Assembly (NCBI RefSeq): GCF_003634695.1
Contig: NZ_RBWV01000011.1
Span: 434,001-498,000 of the forward strand
Length of the DNA: 64,000 nucleotides
From: Motilibacter peucedani
GTDB lineage: Bacteria > Actinomycetota > Actinomycetes > Motilibacterales > Motilibacteraceae
Direction: 5' to 3'
Made by a program: the position numbers and the translations under genes. The notes under the pieces were generated by a model. The model did not search any database. It saw only the letters and a list, made by a program, of their open reading frames with translations, and had not been told where the DNA came from. Within the stretch, counting starts at the first letter, position 1, and the number at the start of each line of letters is the position of its first letter. Shown here piece after piece: positions 34,188 to 45,426 of this stretch.

Positions 34188-34955
34188 TCAGCCCTGGCCG
34201 CCGATGCGCCTCCCGAGCTCGCTCGCCGCAGCGGCCACCGCCGCGACCAGCCGGTCGCGGCCGGGGTTGTCGACCTCGTCCGCCGGGTACGTCGTGGCGA
34301 GCCCCGCGGCCGGCAGCCCCGCGTGGTCGACCACCGCGTACGCCACCGAGGCGAAGCCGGCCGTGACCTCGCCGTCCTCGACCGCGTACCCCCGCGCCCG
34401 CGCGTCGACCAGCAGCCGGCGCAGCGCCGACGGCGAGTCGGGTCCCCCGGAACCCCGCTGCACGAACGAGTCGCGGTCGGGGAAGAGCGCGCGCACCTGC
34501 GGCGCCGGCAGGGCTGCGAGCATCGCCCGACCGCTCGCCGTGAGGGTCGCGGGCAGGCGTACGCCGACGTCGGTCACCAGCGGCGGCCGGCCGGGTGCGC
34601 GCTCCTCGACGACGTAGAGCACCTCGCGGCCGTGCAGCACCGCGAGGTGCGCCGCGAAGCCGGTGGCGTCGACCAGCCGGGCGAGGACCGGGCGCGCCAG
34701 GCGACCGAGCGGCGCCTGGTGCGTGTAGGCGGTGCCGACCTGCAGGGCGGCGACGCCCAGGCCGTAGCGCCGCTCCTCGGGCAGGTGGACGGCGTAGCCG
34801 GCGCTCACGAGCACGTTGAGCAGGTGGTAGACGGTCGAGCGAGGCAGCCCCAGGTCGGCGGCGATGCGCGCGGCGGGCAGCGGGCTCGCGTGCCGCGCCA
34901 GGTGGGTCAGCACCTGGAGCGTCTGCTCGGCGGCGGGGACGCGGCTGGCTCCCAT
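34188..34955 (-). CDS. IclR-family regulator, probable regulator of the hut cluster
   Basis: The 255-residue protein has the winged helix ([48 protein letters not shown]) and the IclR effector domain ([70 protein letters not shown]). It is divergent from hutH, and the shared region has a perfect palindrome, so histidine-pathway intermediates are its likely effectors. Inferred from position; no named hut IclR was matched. Confidence 0.92.
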   Translation of the reverse strand: MGASRVPAAEQTLQVLTHLARHASPLPAARIAADLGLPRSTVYHLLNVLVSAGYAVHLPEERRYGLGVAALQVGTAYTHQAPLGRLARPVLARLVDATGFAAHLAVLHGREVLYVVEERAPGRPPLVTDVGVRLPATLTASGRAMLAALPAPQVRALFPDRDSFVQRGSGGPDSPSALRRLLVDARARGYAVEDGEVTAGFASVAYAVVDHAGLPAAGLATTYPADEVDNPGRDRLVAAVAAAASELGRRIGGQG

Positions 34956-34968
34956 GCGCTACAGCCTA

Positions 34969-34986
34969 TGTCTGCGATCCCAGACA
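34969..34986. promoter_or_regulatory. Palindromic operator between IclR gene and hutH
   Basis: TGTCTG-CGATCC-CAGACA is a perfect 6-bp inverted repeat 14 nt from the IclR start and about 55 nt from the hutH start. Confidence 0.7.
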
Positions 34987-35041
34987 GCAGATGCTCGACA
35001 CCGCTTCCCCGCGCGGGCGGCCACGCGGTCCACTGGGTGCC

Positions 35042-36601
35042 ATGACGAGCACCACCACCCGCACCACCGTCGAGGTCGGCTCCGGGCCGGTCTCCCCCGC
35101 CGACCTCGTGGCCGTCGCCCGCGACGACGCCGGCGTGCGGCTCTCGGCGGAGGCGCTCGACGGCATCGCCCGCTCGCGGGCGGTCATCGAGGCGCTCGCT
35201 GCCGACACCGTGCCGCACTACGGCGTCTCGACCGGCTTCGGTGCGCTGGCCACCGTCCACATCCCCGCCGCCCGCCGGGCCCAGCTCCAGGCGAGCCTCG
35301 TGCGCTCGCACGCGGCCGGCTCCGGGGCCGAGGTCGAGCGCGAGGTGGTGCGGGCGCTGATGCTGCTGCGGCTCTCCACGCTCGCGACCGGCCGCACGGG
35401 CGTCCGCCCGGTGGTGGCCGAGACCTACGCCGCGCTGCTCGACGCCGGAATCACGCCGGTCGTGCACGAGTACGGCTCGCTGGGCTGCTCCGGCGACCTC
35501 GCCCCGCTCGCGCACTGCGCGCTGGCGCTGATGGGCGAGGGGACCGTGCGCGACGCTGTCGGCGACCTGCGGCCCGCCGCCGAGGCGCTGGCCGAGGCCG
35601 GGATCGCACCCATCGCGCTCGCCGAGAAGGAGGGCCTCGCCCTCATCAACGGCACCGACGGCATGCTCGGGATGCTGCTGCTCGCGGCGCACGACCTGCG
35701 CGAGCTGCTCGTGGCCGCCGACATCGCCGCCGCCATGAGCGTCGAGGCACTGCTCGGCACCGACGCGGTCTTCGCCGCCGACCTCCAGGCGCTGCGCCCG
35801 CACCCGGGCCAGGCGGCCGCGGCCGCCAACCTGCGTACGCTGCTCGCCGGCTCCGGCGTCATGGCCAGCCACCGCACCGGCGAGTGCACGCGCGTGCAGG
35901 ACGCCTACTCGCTGCGCTGCTCGCCGCAGGTGCACGGCGCGGCGCGCGACACCCTCGCCCACGCCGAGCTGGTGGCCTCGCGCGAGCTCGCCGCCGCCGT
36001 CGACAACCCGGTCGTCACTACCGACGGCCGGGTCGAGAGCAACGGCAACTTCCACGGCGCACCGGTCGCCTACGTGCTCGACTTCCTCGCCATCGCCGCG
36101 GCCGACGTCGCCTCGATGAGCGAGCGGCGCACCGACCGGCACCTCGACGTCAACCGCAACCACGGCCTGACGCCGTTCCTCGCCGACGACCCGGGCGTCG
36201 ACAGCGGCCACATGATCGCGCAGTACACCGCCGCTGGCATCGTGAGCGAGATGAAGCGGCTGGCCGTGCCTGCGAGCGTCGACTCGATCCCCAGCAGCGC
36301 CATGCAGGAGGACCACGTGTCGATGGGCTGGGCGGCCGCGCGCAAGCTGCGGCGCTCGGTCGACGGGCTGACCCGCGTGGTGGCCGTCGAGCTGCTCACC
36401 GCCGCCCGCTCGCTCGACCTGCGCGCGCCGCTCTCACCGGCCGCCGCGACAGGGGCGGTCCGCGACGCGATCCGCGCGGCAGGGGTACCAGGCCCGGGTC
36501 CCGACCGCTACCTCGCACCCGAGATCGAGGCGGTCGTCGAGCTGGTACGCAGTGGTGCCATCCGCACCGCAGCCGAGTCGGTCACCGGCCCCCTCGCCTA
36601 G
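35042..36601 (+). CDS. hutH: Histidine ammonia-lyase
   Basis: The 519-residue enzyme deaminates L-histidine to urocanate. The MIO-forming site is [14 protein letters not shown] (Cys149-Ser150-Gly151) rather than the more common Ala-Ser-Gly; Cys-Ser-Gly is, to my knowledge, a known actinobacterial variant. Other family blocks are [56 protein letters not shown] and the C-terminal [11 protein letters not shown] 35042 is preferred over 34991, which sits next to the operator and gives an uncharacteristic 17-residue head. First gene of the hut operon. Confidence 0.96.
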   Translation: MTSTTTRTTVEVGSGPVSPADLVAVARDDAGVRLSAEALDGIARSRAVIEALAADTVPHYGVSTGFGALATVHIPAARRAQLQASLVRSHAAGSGAEVEREVVRALMLLRLSTLATGRTGVRPVVAETYAALLDAGITPVVHEYGSLGCSGDLAPLAHCALALMGEGTVRDAVGDLRPAAEALAEAGIAPIALAEKEGLALINGTDGMLGMLLLAAHDLRELLVAADIAAAMSVEALLGTDAVFAADLQALRPHPGQAAAAANLRTLLAGSGVMASHRTGECTRVQDAYSLRCSPQVHGAARDTLAHAELVASRELAAAVDNPVVTTDGRVESNGNFHGAPVAYVLDFLAIAAADVASMSERRTDRHLDVNRNHGLTPFLADDPGVDSGHMIAQYTAAGIVSEMKRLAVPASVDSIPSSAMQEDHVSMGWAAARKLRRSVDGLTRVVAVELLTAARSLDLRAPLSPAAATGAVRDAIRAAGVPGPGPDRYLAPEIEAVVELVRSGAIRTAAESVTGPLA

Positions 36602-36655
36602 TGTCCGAACGCACGAAGGCGTTCGGGCAGGTCGGCGGAGAACGAGTTCGGACAC
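36601..36655. repeat. 55-nt palindromic intergenic element, copy C
   Basis: It begins on the last base of the hutH stop codon and ends just before the hutU ribosome site. Ends are GTGTCCGAAC and GTTCGGACAC; an inner hairpin CCGAACGC-ACGAAG-GCGTTCGG makes alternative pairing possible. Inside an operon, so it is not a full terminator. Confidence 0.85.
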
Positions 36656-36666
36656 GAGGAGTTGAG

Positions 36667-38322
<1,656 letters not shown>

Positions 38323-38323
38323 C

Positions 38324-39514
38324 ATGGGCTTCGACGCGCTGTGGGCCGAGCTCGAGCCGGTCGGACGGGCTTCGAGCGGTGGCTACCGGAGGTACGCGTG
38401 GACTCCTGAGGACCGCACGCTGCGCGAGTGGTTCACCTCCTCTGCAGCCGGCCTCGGGCTCGACGTCACCACTGACCGCGCCGGCAACCTGTGGGCCTGG
38501 TGGGGCTCCCCCGACACCGACGGTCCCGGCGTCGTGATGGGCAGCCACCTCGACTCCGTGCCTGACGGCGGCGCGTTCGACGGCCCGCTCGGGGTGGTCT
38601 CGGCGTTCGCCGCTCTGGAGTCTCTTCGCGACAGCGGCTTCTCTCCCGCCAAGCCGATCGGCGTCGCCTGTTTCGGTGACGAGGAGGGCGCCCGCTTCGG
38701 CATCGCCTGCGCCGGGTCCCGGCTGCTGACCGGCGTGCTCGACGCCGACCGGGCCCGGGGCCTGCGCGACGGCGACGGCGTCACGATGGCCGAGGCGATG
38801 TCCGCCGCCGGCGTCGACCCGGCCCGCGTCGGTCGTGACGACGAGACGCTGCGACGCGTCGCCCACTTCGTCGAGCTGCACGTCGAGCAGGGCCGCGGGC
38901 TCGTGCACTCCGCCGCTGCCGTCGGTGTCGGCAGCTCCATCTGGCCGCACGGTCGCTGGCGGGTCGACCTCGCAGGACGGGCCGACCACGCCGGCACCAC
39001 GGCCCTGGTCGACAGGGACGACCCGATGCTCGAGCTGGCCCGGCTCGTCACCTCGGCGCGCACCGCGGCCGAACGCCGCTCCGCGCTGGCCACGGTCGGC
39101 AAGGTGCTCGTCTCGCCCAACGGCGTCAACGCCATCCCCTCGCGCGTCACCGCGTGGCTCGACGCCCGCGCGTCCGAGGAGACCGCCGTCCGGGCGGTCG
39201 TCGCAGACCTCGCTGCCGCGGGACTCGAGCCGGTCGAGGAGTCGTGGACGCCGCGTACGCCGTTCGACCGCTCCCTCGCGGTGCAGCTCTCGGCCCTCCT
39301 CCAGGGCGCGCCGGTCCTCGAGACAGGTGCAGGCCACGACGCCGGGGTCCTCGCCCAGGCGGGCATCCCGACGGCCATGCTGTTCGTGCGCAACCCGACC
39401 GGCGTCTCGCACTCGCCCGAGGAGCACGCCGAGCCGGCTGACTGCCACGCCGGCGTCGAGGCGCTGGCGTCGGTCGTGCGCGCGCTCGCCGGCCACACCT
39501 GGCCGGCTCCGTGA
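38324..39514 (+). CDS. M20 amidohydrolase (allantoate/N-carbamoyl amino acid hydrolase-like), probable N-formylglutamate deformylase
   Basis: The 396-residue metallo-amidohydrolase has GSHLDSVPDGGAFDGPLG (two metal ligands and the base region), FGDEEGARFG, FVELHVEQGRGL, and HAGTTAL in the lid domain, plus AGHDAGVLA near the end. It starts 1 nt after hutU. The cluster encodes hutF, which yields N-formylglutamate, but no classical HutG, so this enzyme probably removes the formyl group. The alternative is a carbamoyl or allantoate substrate. Confidence 0.88.
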   Translation: MGFDALWAELEPVGRASSGGYRRYAWTPEDRTLREWFTSSAAGLGLDVTTDRAGNLWAWWGSPDTDGPGVVMGSHLDSVPDGGAFDGPLGVVSAFAALESLRDSGFSPAKPIGVACFGDEEGARFGIACAGSRLLTGVLDADRARGLRDGDGVTMAEAMSAAGVDPARVGRDDETLRRVAHFVELHVEQGRGLVHSAAAVGVGSSIWPHGRWRVDLAGRADHAGTTALVDRDDPMLELARLVTSARTAAERRSALATVGKVLVSPNGVNAIPSRVTAWLDARASEETAVRAVVADLAAAGLEPVEESWTPRTPFDRSLAVQLSALLQGAPVLETGAGHDAGVLAQAGIPTAMLFVRNPTGVSHSPEEHAEPADCHAGVEALASVVRALAGHTWPAP

Positions 39515-40830
39515 CCTCCTGGTGGTGCGAGTACGCCTGGGTCGGCTCCGCGCCGGTCGCGTCCGTCCGCGTCGTGGCACACAGCGGCGTGGTCACCTCG
39601 GTCGAGACGGGCGTCCCGGCCTCCGACGGCGACGAGAGGCTCCGCGGCCTCGTGCTGCCGGGCTTCGCCAACGCGCACTCGCACGCCTTCCACCGCGCGC
39701 TGCGCGGGCGGACGCACGGCTCCGGCGGCACGTTCTGGACGTGGCGCGAGCAGATGTACGCGGTGGCCGCCCGCCTCGACCCGGACTCCTACTTGCGGCT
39801 GGCTCGCGCGGTCTACGCCGAGATGGCCCTCGCCGGGGTCACCTGCGTCGGTGAGTTCCACTACCTGCACCACGCGCCGGGCGGCGCCCGCTACGACGAG
39901 CCGAACGCGATGGGCGAGGCGCTGCGCCAGGCGGCCGGCGACGCCGGCATCCGCATCACGCTGCTCGACGCGTGCTACCTCTCCGGGGGTCTGTCCTCCG
40001 ACGGTCACCTCCCGCTCGACCCGGTGCAGCAGCGGTTCGGCGACGGCTCGGCCGAGGCCTGGGCGTCCCGCGTCGGGCAGCTGGCGCCCGACGCCACCCT
40101 GCGGCTGGGTGCAGCGGTGCACTCGGTCCGGGCCGTGCCCCGCGACGCCCTTCCCGAGGTCGCGTCCGCGTTCCCCGACGCACCCCTGCACGTGCACCTG
40201 TCGGAGCAGCAGGCCGAGAACGACGCAGCGCTCGCGCACTACGGCCGCACTCCGACCCAGCTACTCGCTGACGCGGGGGCGCTCGGCGCTCGTACCACCG
40301 CAGTCCACGCCACGTTCTCGCCCGGCATCGACATCCTCGGAGGCAGTGGCACCCGGATCTGCGCCTGCCCCACGACCGAGCGCGACCTGGCTGACGGCAT
40401 CGGGCCGATGCGCCTCCTCGTTACCGCCGGCTCCCCGCTGTGCCTGGGCAGCGACTCGCACGCCGTCATCGACCTGCTGGAAGAGGCGCGGGCGCTGGAG
40501 ATGCACGAGCGGCTCGCAACCCGGCGACGCGGGTCCTTCTCCCCCGCCGAGCTGGTCGATGCCCTGACCGCCGACGGTCACGCGGCGCTGGGCTGGCCGG
40601 AGGCCGGCCGCATCGAGACAGCGGCACCCGCCGACCTGGTCGCGGTGCGGCTCGACAGCGTACGCACCGCCGGTTCCACGCCCGAGCAGCTCGTGCTCGC
40701 CGCATCCTCACCTGATGTCCACACGGTGGTCGTAGGTGGTCGCACCGTCGTGCGCGACGGGGCACACGCACTGGGCGACGTCGGAGCGCTGCTGTGCGAT
40801 GCGGTGTCGTCGCTGTGGGCTGACGCATGA
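39511..40830 (+). CDS. hutF: Formimidoylglutamate deiminase
   Basis: The 439-residue amidohydrolase converts N-formimidoyl-L-glutamate to N-formyl-L-glutamate and ammonia. HxH is seen in [13 protein letters not shown], then [34 protein letters not shown] and [14 protein letters not shown]. The GTG overlaps the M20 gene stop (GTGA) and the stop overlaps hutI (ATGA), giving translational coupling across three genes. Confidence 0.95.
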   Translation: MTSWWCEYAWVGSAPVASVRVVAHSGVVTSVETGVPASDGDERLRGLVLPGFANAHSHAFHRALRGRTHGSGGTFWTWREQMYAVAARLDPDSYLRLARAVYAEMALAGVTCVGEFHYLHHAPGGARYDEPNAMGEALRQAAGDAGIRITLLDACYLSGGLSSDGHLPLDPVQQRFGDGSAEAWASRVGQLAPDATLRLGAAVHSVRAVPRDALPEVASAFPDAPLHVHLSEQQAENDAALAHYGRTPTQLLADAGALGARTTAVHATFSPGIDILGGSGTRICACPTTERDLADGIGPMRLLVTAGSPLCLGSDSHAVIDLLEEARALEMHERLATRRRGSFSPAELVDALTADGHAALGWPEAGRIETAAPADLVAVRLDSVRTAGSTPEQLVLAASSPDVHTVVVGGRTVVRDGAHALGDVGALLCDAVSSLWADA

Positions 40831-42050
40831 GCACCGTCGTCACCGACATCGGTGAGCTGGTCACCAACGACGCGTCGACGGGCGACGGGTCTGCGCTCGG
40901 CGTCGTCCATGACGCAGCGGTCGTGGTGTCGGGTGGCCTCGTCGAGTGGGTCGGACCCGCGGCGTCAGCGCCGGCGGCGGACCACCGGCTCGACGTCGGG
41001 GGACGGGCCGTCGTCCCCGGGTTCGTCGACTCGCACTCCCACCTGCTGTTCTCCGGCGACCGCTCGGGCGAGTTCTCGGCGCGGATGACCGGCGAGCGCT
41101 ACGACGGCGGTGGCATCGCGACGACCGTCGCGGCCACCCGCGCCTCGAGCGACGACGAGCTGCGAGCGTCGCTGCGGGCGCTGGTCGCCGAGATGCGCAG
41201 GCAGGGCACCACCACGGTGGAGGTCAAGAGCGGCTACGGCCTGACGGTCGAGGACGAGGCACGCAGCCTCCGCCTTGCCCGCGAGGTCACCCCCGAGACG
41301 ACGTTCCTCGGAGCTCACGTCGTACCACCCGGCGCCGAACGCTCGGCCTACGTCGACCTGGTCGCCGGCCCCATGCTCGAGGCATGCGCGCCCTGGGCCC
41401 GCTGGGTCGACGTCTTCTGCGAGCCGGGGAGCGCGCACGCCTTCGACGCCGACGAGTCCCGTGCCGTCCTCAGCGCCGGCGCCCGGGCCGGCCTCGGGCT
41501 GCGCGTCCACGGCAACCAGCTCACCGCCGGCCCCGGCGTACGCCTCGCCGTCGAGCTCGGCGCCGCCAGCGTCGACCACTGCACGCACCTCACCGACGCC
41601 GACGTCGAGGCGCTCGCGGCCTCAGCGCCCGCGCAGGAGAGGCAGGGTACGGTCGCCACCCTCCTCCCGGGCGTCGAGTTCTCGACCCGCTCGCCCTACC
41701 CCGACGCGCGGCGCCTGCTCGACGCCGGCGCGGTCGTCGCCCTGGCCACCGACTGCAACCCCGGCAGCTGCTTCACCTCGTCCATGCCCTTCGTCATCGC
41801 GCTCGCCGTGCGCGAGACGGGCATGAGTCCCGACGAGGCGCTGTGGGCCGCCACGGCCGGCGGCGCGCTCGCCCTGCGCCGACACGACGTGGGCCGCATC
41901 GCGCCTGGTACGCGTGCCGACCTCACCGTCATCGACGCGCCCACGCACCTGCACCTCGCCTACCGGCCCGGCGTGCCGCTCGCGCGGGCGCTGGACCTGC
42001 CGGACGACGCCGTGCGACCCACGCAGCACCCCGTCGGACCGTCCACCTAG
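40827..42050 (+). CDS. hutI: Imidazolonepropionase
   Basis: The 407-residue amidohydrolase opens 4-imidazolone-5-propionate to N-formimidoylglutamate. Motifs: [17 protein letters not shown] (HxH), [28 protein letters not shown] and [10 protein letters not shown]. Although it acts before HutF in the pathway, it is last in the operon. The following gene lies 49 bp downstream and is probably a separate unit. Confidence 0.96.
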   Translation: MSTVVTDIGELVTNDASTGDGSALGVVHDAAVVVSGGLVEWVGPAASAPAADHRLDVGGRAVVPGFVDSHSHLLFSGDRSGEFSARMTGERYDGGGIATTVAATRASSDDELRASLRALVAEMRRQGTTTVEVKSGYGLTVEDEARSLRLAREVTPETTFLGAHVVPPGAERSAYVDLVAGPMLEACAPWARWVDVFCEPGSAHAFDADESRAVLSAGARAGLGLRVHGNQLTAGPGVRLAVELGAASVDHCTHLTDADVEALAASAPAQERQGTVATLLPGVEFSTRSPYPDARRLLDAGAVVALATDCNPGSCFTSSMPFVIALAVRETGMSPDEALWAATAGGALALRRHDVGRIAPGTRADLTVIDAPTHLHLAYRPGVPLARALDLPDDAVRPTQHPVGPST

Positions 42051-42099
42051 GGTGTCGAGCTGCCGGGAGCCCGGCTGCGTCGAGTCGAAGGAGACGAGC

Positions 42100-43158
42100 G
42101 TGCACTACCGTCAGCTGGGGCGCAGCGGCCTGCGCGTGTCCGCCCTCTCGCTCGGCACCATGACCTTCGGCGGCACCGGCTGGGCGTCCCCGCTCGGCGG
42201 CACCGGCGTCGAGGACGCCCGGCGCCAGGTCGAGATGTGCATCGAGGCCGGCGTCAACCTCTTCGACACCGCCGACGTCTACTCCACCGGGCTGTCCGAG
42301 CAGATCCTCGGCGAGGCGCTGGGCGCCCACCGCGACGACGTGCTGGTCGCCACGAAGGTGCGCATGGGCGGCATGGGCCCCGGCGCCAACGACGCCGGCT
42401 CCTCGCGCCACCACATCGTCCGCGGCTGCGAGGCGTCGCTGCGCCGGCTCGGCACCGACTGGATCGACCTCTACCAGCTGCACGAGTGGGACGGGCAGAC
42501 CCCGCTCGAGGAGACGCTGGCCGCGCTCGAGCACCTGGTGCAGTCGGGCAAGGTCCGCTACGTCGGCGCCTCCAACTACACCGGCTGGCAACTGATGAAG
42601 GCGCTGGCGGTCGCCGACTCCGCGCGCTGGTCGCGCTTCGCCAGCCACCAGATCCACTACACGCTGCAGGCCCGCGACGCCGAGTACGAGCTGCTGCCGG
42701 CCTCGGTCGACCAGGGCGTCGGCGTGCTGGTGTGGAGCCCGCTGGCCGGCGGCCTGCTCAGCGGCAAGTACCGCCGCGACGAGGCCGCGCCCGAGGGCAC
42801 CCGCCGCTTCGCCGGGTGGGACGAGCCGCCCGTGCGCGACGAGGACCAGCTCTACGCGATCGTCGACGTGCTGCTCGAGGTCGCCGAGGCGCACGGCGTC
42901 TCCGCTGCCCAGGTCTCGCTCGCGTGGCTGCTCACCCGCCCCGCGGTCAGCTCGGTCATCGTCGGCGCCCGCACCGACGAGCAGCTCGCCGACAACCTGC
43001 GCGCCGCCGAGCTGGTGCTCACCGACGACGAGCTCGACCGGCTCGAGCAGGTCAGCCGCCCGCCGCTCATCTACCCCCACTGGCACCAGGCCGCGACCTC
43101 CACCGACCGGCTCGGTCCCGCCGACCTGGCACTGCTGCGACCGTTCCTCCAGCGCTGA
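42100..43158 (+). CDS. Aldo/keto reductase
   Basis: The 352-residue NADPH-dependent reductase has the catalytic tetrad in LFDTADVYSTGLSE (Asp, Tyr), VATKVRM (Lys) and YQLHEWDG (His), with the cofactor loop at IVGARTDEQLADNL. The GTG at 42100 follows AAGGAG. It overlaps the GH3 gene by one base (TGATG), so a joint role in oligosaccharide or aglycone metabolism is likely. Confidence 0.94.
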   Translation: MHYRQLGRSGLRVSALSLGTMTFGGTGWASPLGGTGVEDARRQVEMCIEAGVNLFDTADVYSTGLSEQILGEALGAHRDDVLVATKVRMGGMGPGANDAGSSRHHIVRGCEASLRRLGTDWIDLYQLHEWDGQTPLEETLAALEHLVQSGKVRYVGASNYTGWQLMKALAVADSARWSRFASHQIHYTLQARDAEYELLPASVDQGVGVLVWSPLAGGLLSGKYRRDEAAPEGTRRFAGWDEPPVRDEDQLYAIVDVLLEVAEAHGVSAAQVSLAWLLTRPAVSSVIVGARTDEQLADNLRAAELVLTDDELDRLEQVSRPPLIYPHWHQAATSTDRLGPADLALLRPFLQR

Positions 43159-45401
43159 TGGCCGCGCCCTACCTCGACGCGTCACTGCCCGTCGCCGAGC
43201 GGGTCGCCGACCTGGTCGGGCGCATGACGCTGGCCGAGAAGGTCGGCCAGATGATGCAGCTCGACGCCCAGGTCGGTGTGCGCGAGCACATCGAGACCAT
43301 GCACGCGGGCTCGATCCTGCACGCGTCGCCCGCCTACCTCGACGAGGCCGCGGAGCTGACGCAGCAGACCCGGCTGCGCATCCCGCTGCTCGTGGGCGAG
43401 GACTGCATCCACGGGCACTCGTTCTGGAAGGGCGCCACGATCTACCCCACGCAGCTGGGGATGGCTGCGACCTGGGACGTCTCGCTGCTCGAGCGCGTGG
43501 CGCGCGCGACCGCCGTCGAGGCGGCGGCGACCGGTGTGCACTGGACCTTCTCGCCGGTGCTCTGCATCGCGCGCGACCTGCGCTGGGGCCGCGTCAGCGA
43601 GACCTTCGGCGAGGACCCCCACCTCATCGGCGAGCTCGGCGCAGCGATGGTCCGCGGCTACCAGGGCGACGGGCTCGACGACCCGACCGCGGTGCTGGCG
43701 TGCGCCAAGCACTTCGCCGGCTACTCCGAGACCCAGGGCGGACGGGACGCCAGCGAGGCCGACATCTCGCGCCGCAAGCTGCGCTCGTGGTTCCTGCCGC
43801 CGTTCGAGCGCGTGGCCCGCGAGGGCTGCCGCACCTTCATGCTCGGCTACCAGTCGATGGACGGCGTGCCCATCACCGTCAACGACTGGCTGCTTCGCGA
43901 GGTGCTGCGCGGCGAGTGGGGCTACACCGGAACGCTCGTCACCGACTGGGACAACGTCGGGCGCATGGTGTGGGAGCAGCACGTCTTCGCCGACCACACC
44001 CAGGCCGCGGCCGCCGCGGTCCGGGCCGGCAACGACATGGTCATGACGACACCGCAGTTCTTCGACGGCGCGCAGGAGGCGGTCGCCGCAGGGCTGCTCG
44101 ACGAGGCCGAGCTCGACGCCGCCGTCGCCCGGGTGCTCACCCTGAAGTTCGAGCTGGGGCTCTTCGAGGACCCGCGCCGCCCCGACCCCGCCCGCCAGGC
44201 GGCGGTCATCGGTGCGCCGGAGCACGCCGAGCTCAACCTCGAGGTGGCCCGCCGCTCACTCGTCCTGCTGGCCAACGACGGCACGCTGCCGCTCGACGCC
44301 GGGGGCACACCGCTCACGGTCGCCGTGGTCGGCCCGAACGCCGACGACGCGGACACGGTGCTGGGCGACTGGGCCGGCGCCTCCGGACAGGCCAACTGGC
44401 TGATGGAGGGCCACCCGCGCGAGCTGACGACGACGGTGCTCGACGGGCTGCGCGCAGCGGTCCCCGACTCGTGGACGGTGACGCACGCACGGGGGGCCGA
44501 CATCCTCACCGTCGGCCGCGACCCCGAGGGCGACGTCTTCCCCGACGGGCAGCCGCGCCCGCAGGTGGTGATCCCCGCCGAGCGCGACGAGGCGATGGTC
44601 GCCCAAGCCGTCGCCGCCGCGCAGTCGGCCGACGTCGTCGTGGCGGTCGTCGGCGACCGCATCGAGCTGGTCGGCGAGGGCAGGTCGACAGCGACGCTCG
44701 AGCTGGTCGGTGCCCAGGTCGCGCTCCTCGACGCCCTCGCGGCCACCGGCATCCCGCTCGTCGTGGTGCTGGTCGCCTCGAAGCCGCTCGTGCTGCCACC
44801 CTCCGTGCTCGGCGCAGCCGCGCTCGTGTGGGCGGCCAACCCCGGCATGCGCGGTGGCCAGGCCGTGGCCGAGCTGCTGCTGGGCGCGATCGAGCCCTCG
44901 GGCCGGCTGCCGATCTCGTTCGCCCGGCACGTCGGCCAGCAGCCGACGTTCTACAACCAGCTGCCCGGCCAGCACGCGACGCGCTACGCCGACCTGACCC
45001 AGAGTCCTGCCTTCGCGTTCGGCGAGGGGCTCAGCTACACCACCGTCGAGTGGTCCGACCTGCAGGTCGGCACTCCCGAGGTCGGTGCCGGCGGCACGGT
45101 GGAGGCGACGGTGCAGCTCCGCAACACCGGGACGCGGCCGGTGCTCGAGACCGTGCAGGTCTACATGCACGACGTCGTGTCGTCGGTGACCTGGGCCGCG
45201 AAGGAGCTCAAGGCCTGGGTGCAGGTGCCGCTCGCGCCGGGCGAGGAGCGCGTCATCGACCTCGTGCTGCCGGCGGCGGCCTGCACGCTGGTCGACGCCG
45301 CCGGAGTCCGCCGGGTCGAGCCGGGCGAGTTCGAGCTGCTGGTCGGCAGGTCGTCGCGCGACGAGCACCTGCTGCGCGCCGGCTTCCGCATCACCGGCTA
45401 G
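43158..45401 (+). CDS. Glycoside hydrolase family 3 (beta-glucosidase/beta-xylosidase type)
   Basis: The 747-residue enzyme has the two-domain GH3 layout: MTLAEKVGQMMQ, HGHSFWKGATIYPTQLGMAATWD, CAKHFAGYSET (sugar binding) and the nucleophile Asp about residue 262 in LVTDWDNVG. Domain 2 carries the acid/base Glu candidate in VGEGRSTATLEL, and a fibronectin-III-like C terminus follows (TVQLRNTGTRPVLETVQVY). No signal peptide is present, so it probably works on imported oligosaccharides. Its ATG overlaps the AKR stop. Confidence 0.94.
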   Translation: MAAPYLDASLPVAERVADLVGRMTLAEKVGQMMQLDAQVGVREHIETMHAGSILHASPAYLDEAAELTQQTRLRIPLLVGEDCIHGHSFWKGATIYPTQLGMAATWDVSLLERVARATAVEAAATGVHWTFSPVLCIARDLRWGRVSETFGEDPHLIGELGAAMVRGYQGDGLDDPTAVLACAKHFAGYSETQGGRDASEADISRRKLRSWFLPPFERVAREGCRTFMLGYQSMDGVPITVNDWLLREVLRGEWGYTGTLVTDWDNVGRMVWEQHVFADHTQAAAAAVRAGNDMVMTTPQFFDGAQEAVAAGLLDEAELDAAVARVLTLKFELGLFEDPRRPDPARQAAVIGAPEHAELNLEVARRSLVLLANDGTLPLDAGGTPLTVAVVGPNADDADTVLGDWAGASGQANWLMEGHPRELTTTVLDGLRAAVPDSWTVTHARGADILTVGRDPEGDVFPDGQPRPQVVIPAERDEAMVAQAVAAAQSADVVVAVVGDRIELVGEGRSTATLELVGAQVALLDALAATGIPLVVVLVASKPLVLPPSVLGAAALVWAANPGMRGGQAVAELLLGAIEPSGRLPISFARHVGQQPTFYNQLPGQHATRYADLTQSPAFAFGEGLSYTTVEWSDLQVGTPEVGAGGTVEATVQLRNTGTRPVLETVQVYMHDVVSSVTWAAKELKAWVQVPLAPGEERVIDLVLPAAACTLVDAAGVRRVEPGEFELLVGRSSRDEHLLRAGFRITG

Positions 45402-45426
45402 GGCCGTCGACCGGTCGGCGGACCGC

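Noticed and set aside
34991-35041. Upstream ATG extending hutH by 17 residues
   Set aside because: The extra residues ([13 protein letters not shown]...) do not match the HutH N terminus and the ATG abuts the operator palindrome.
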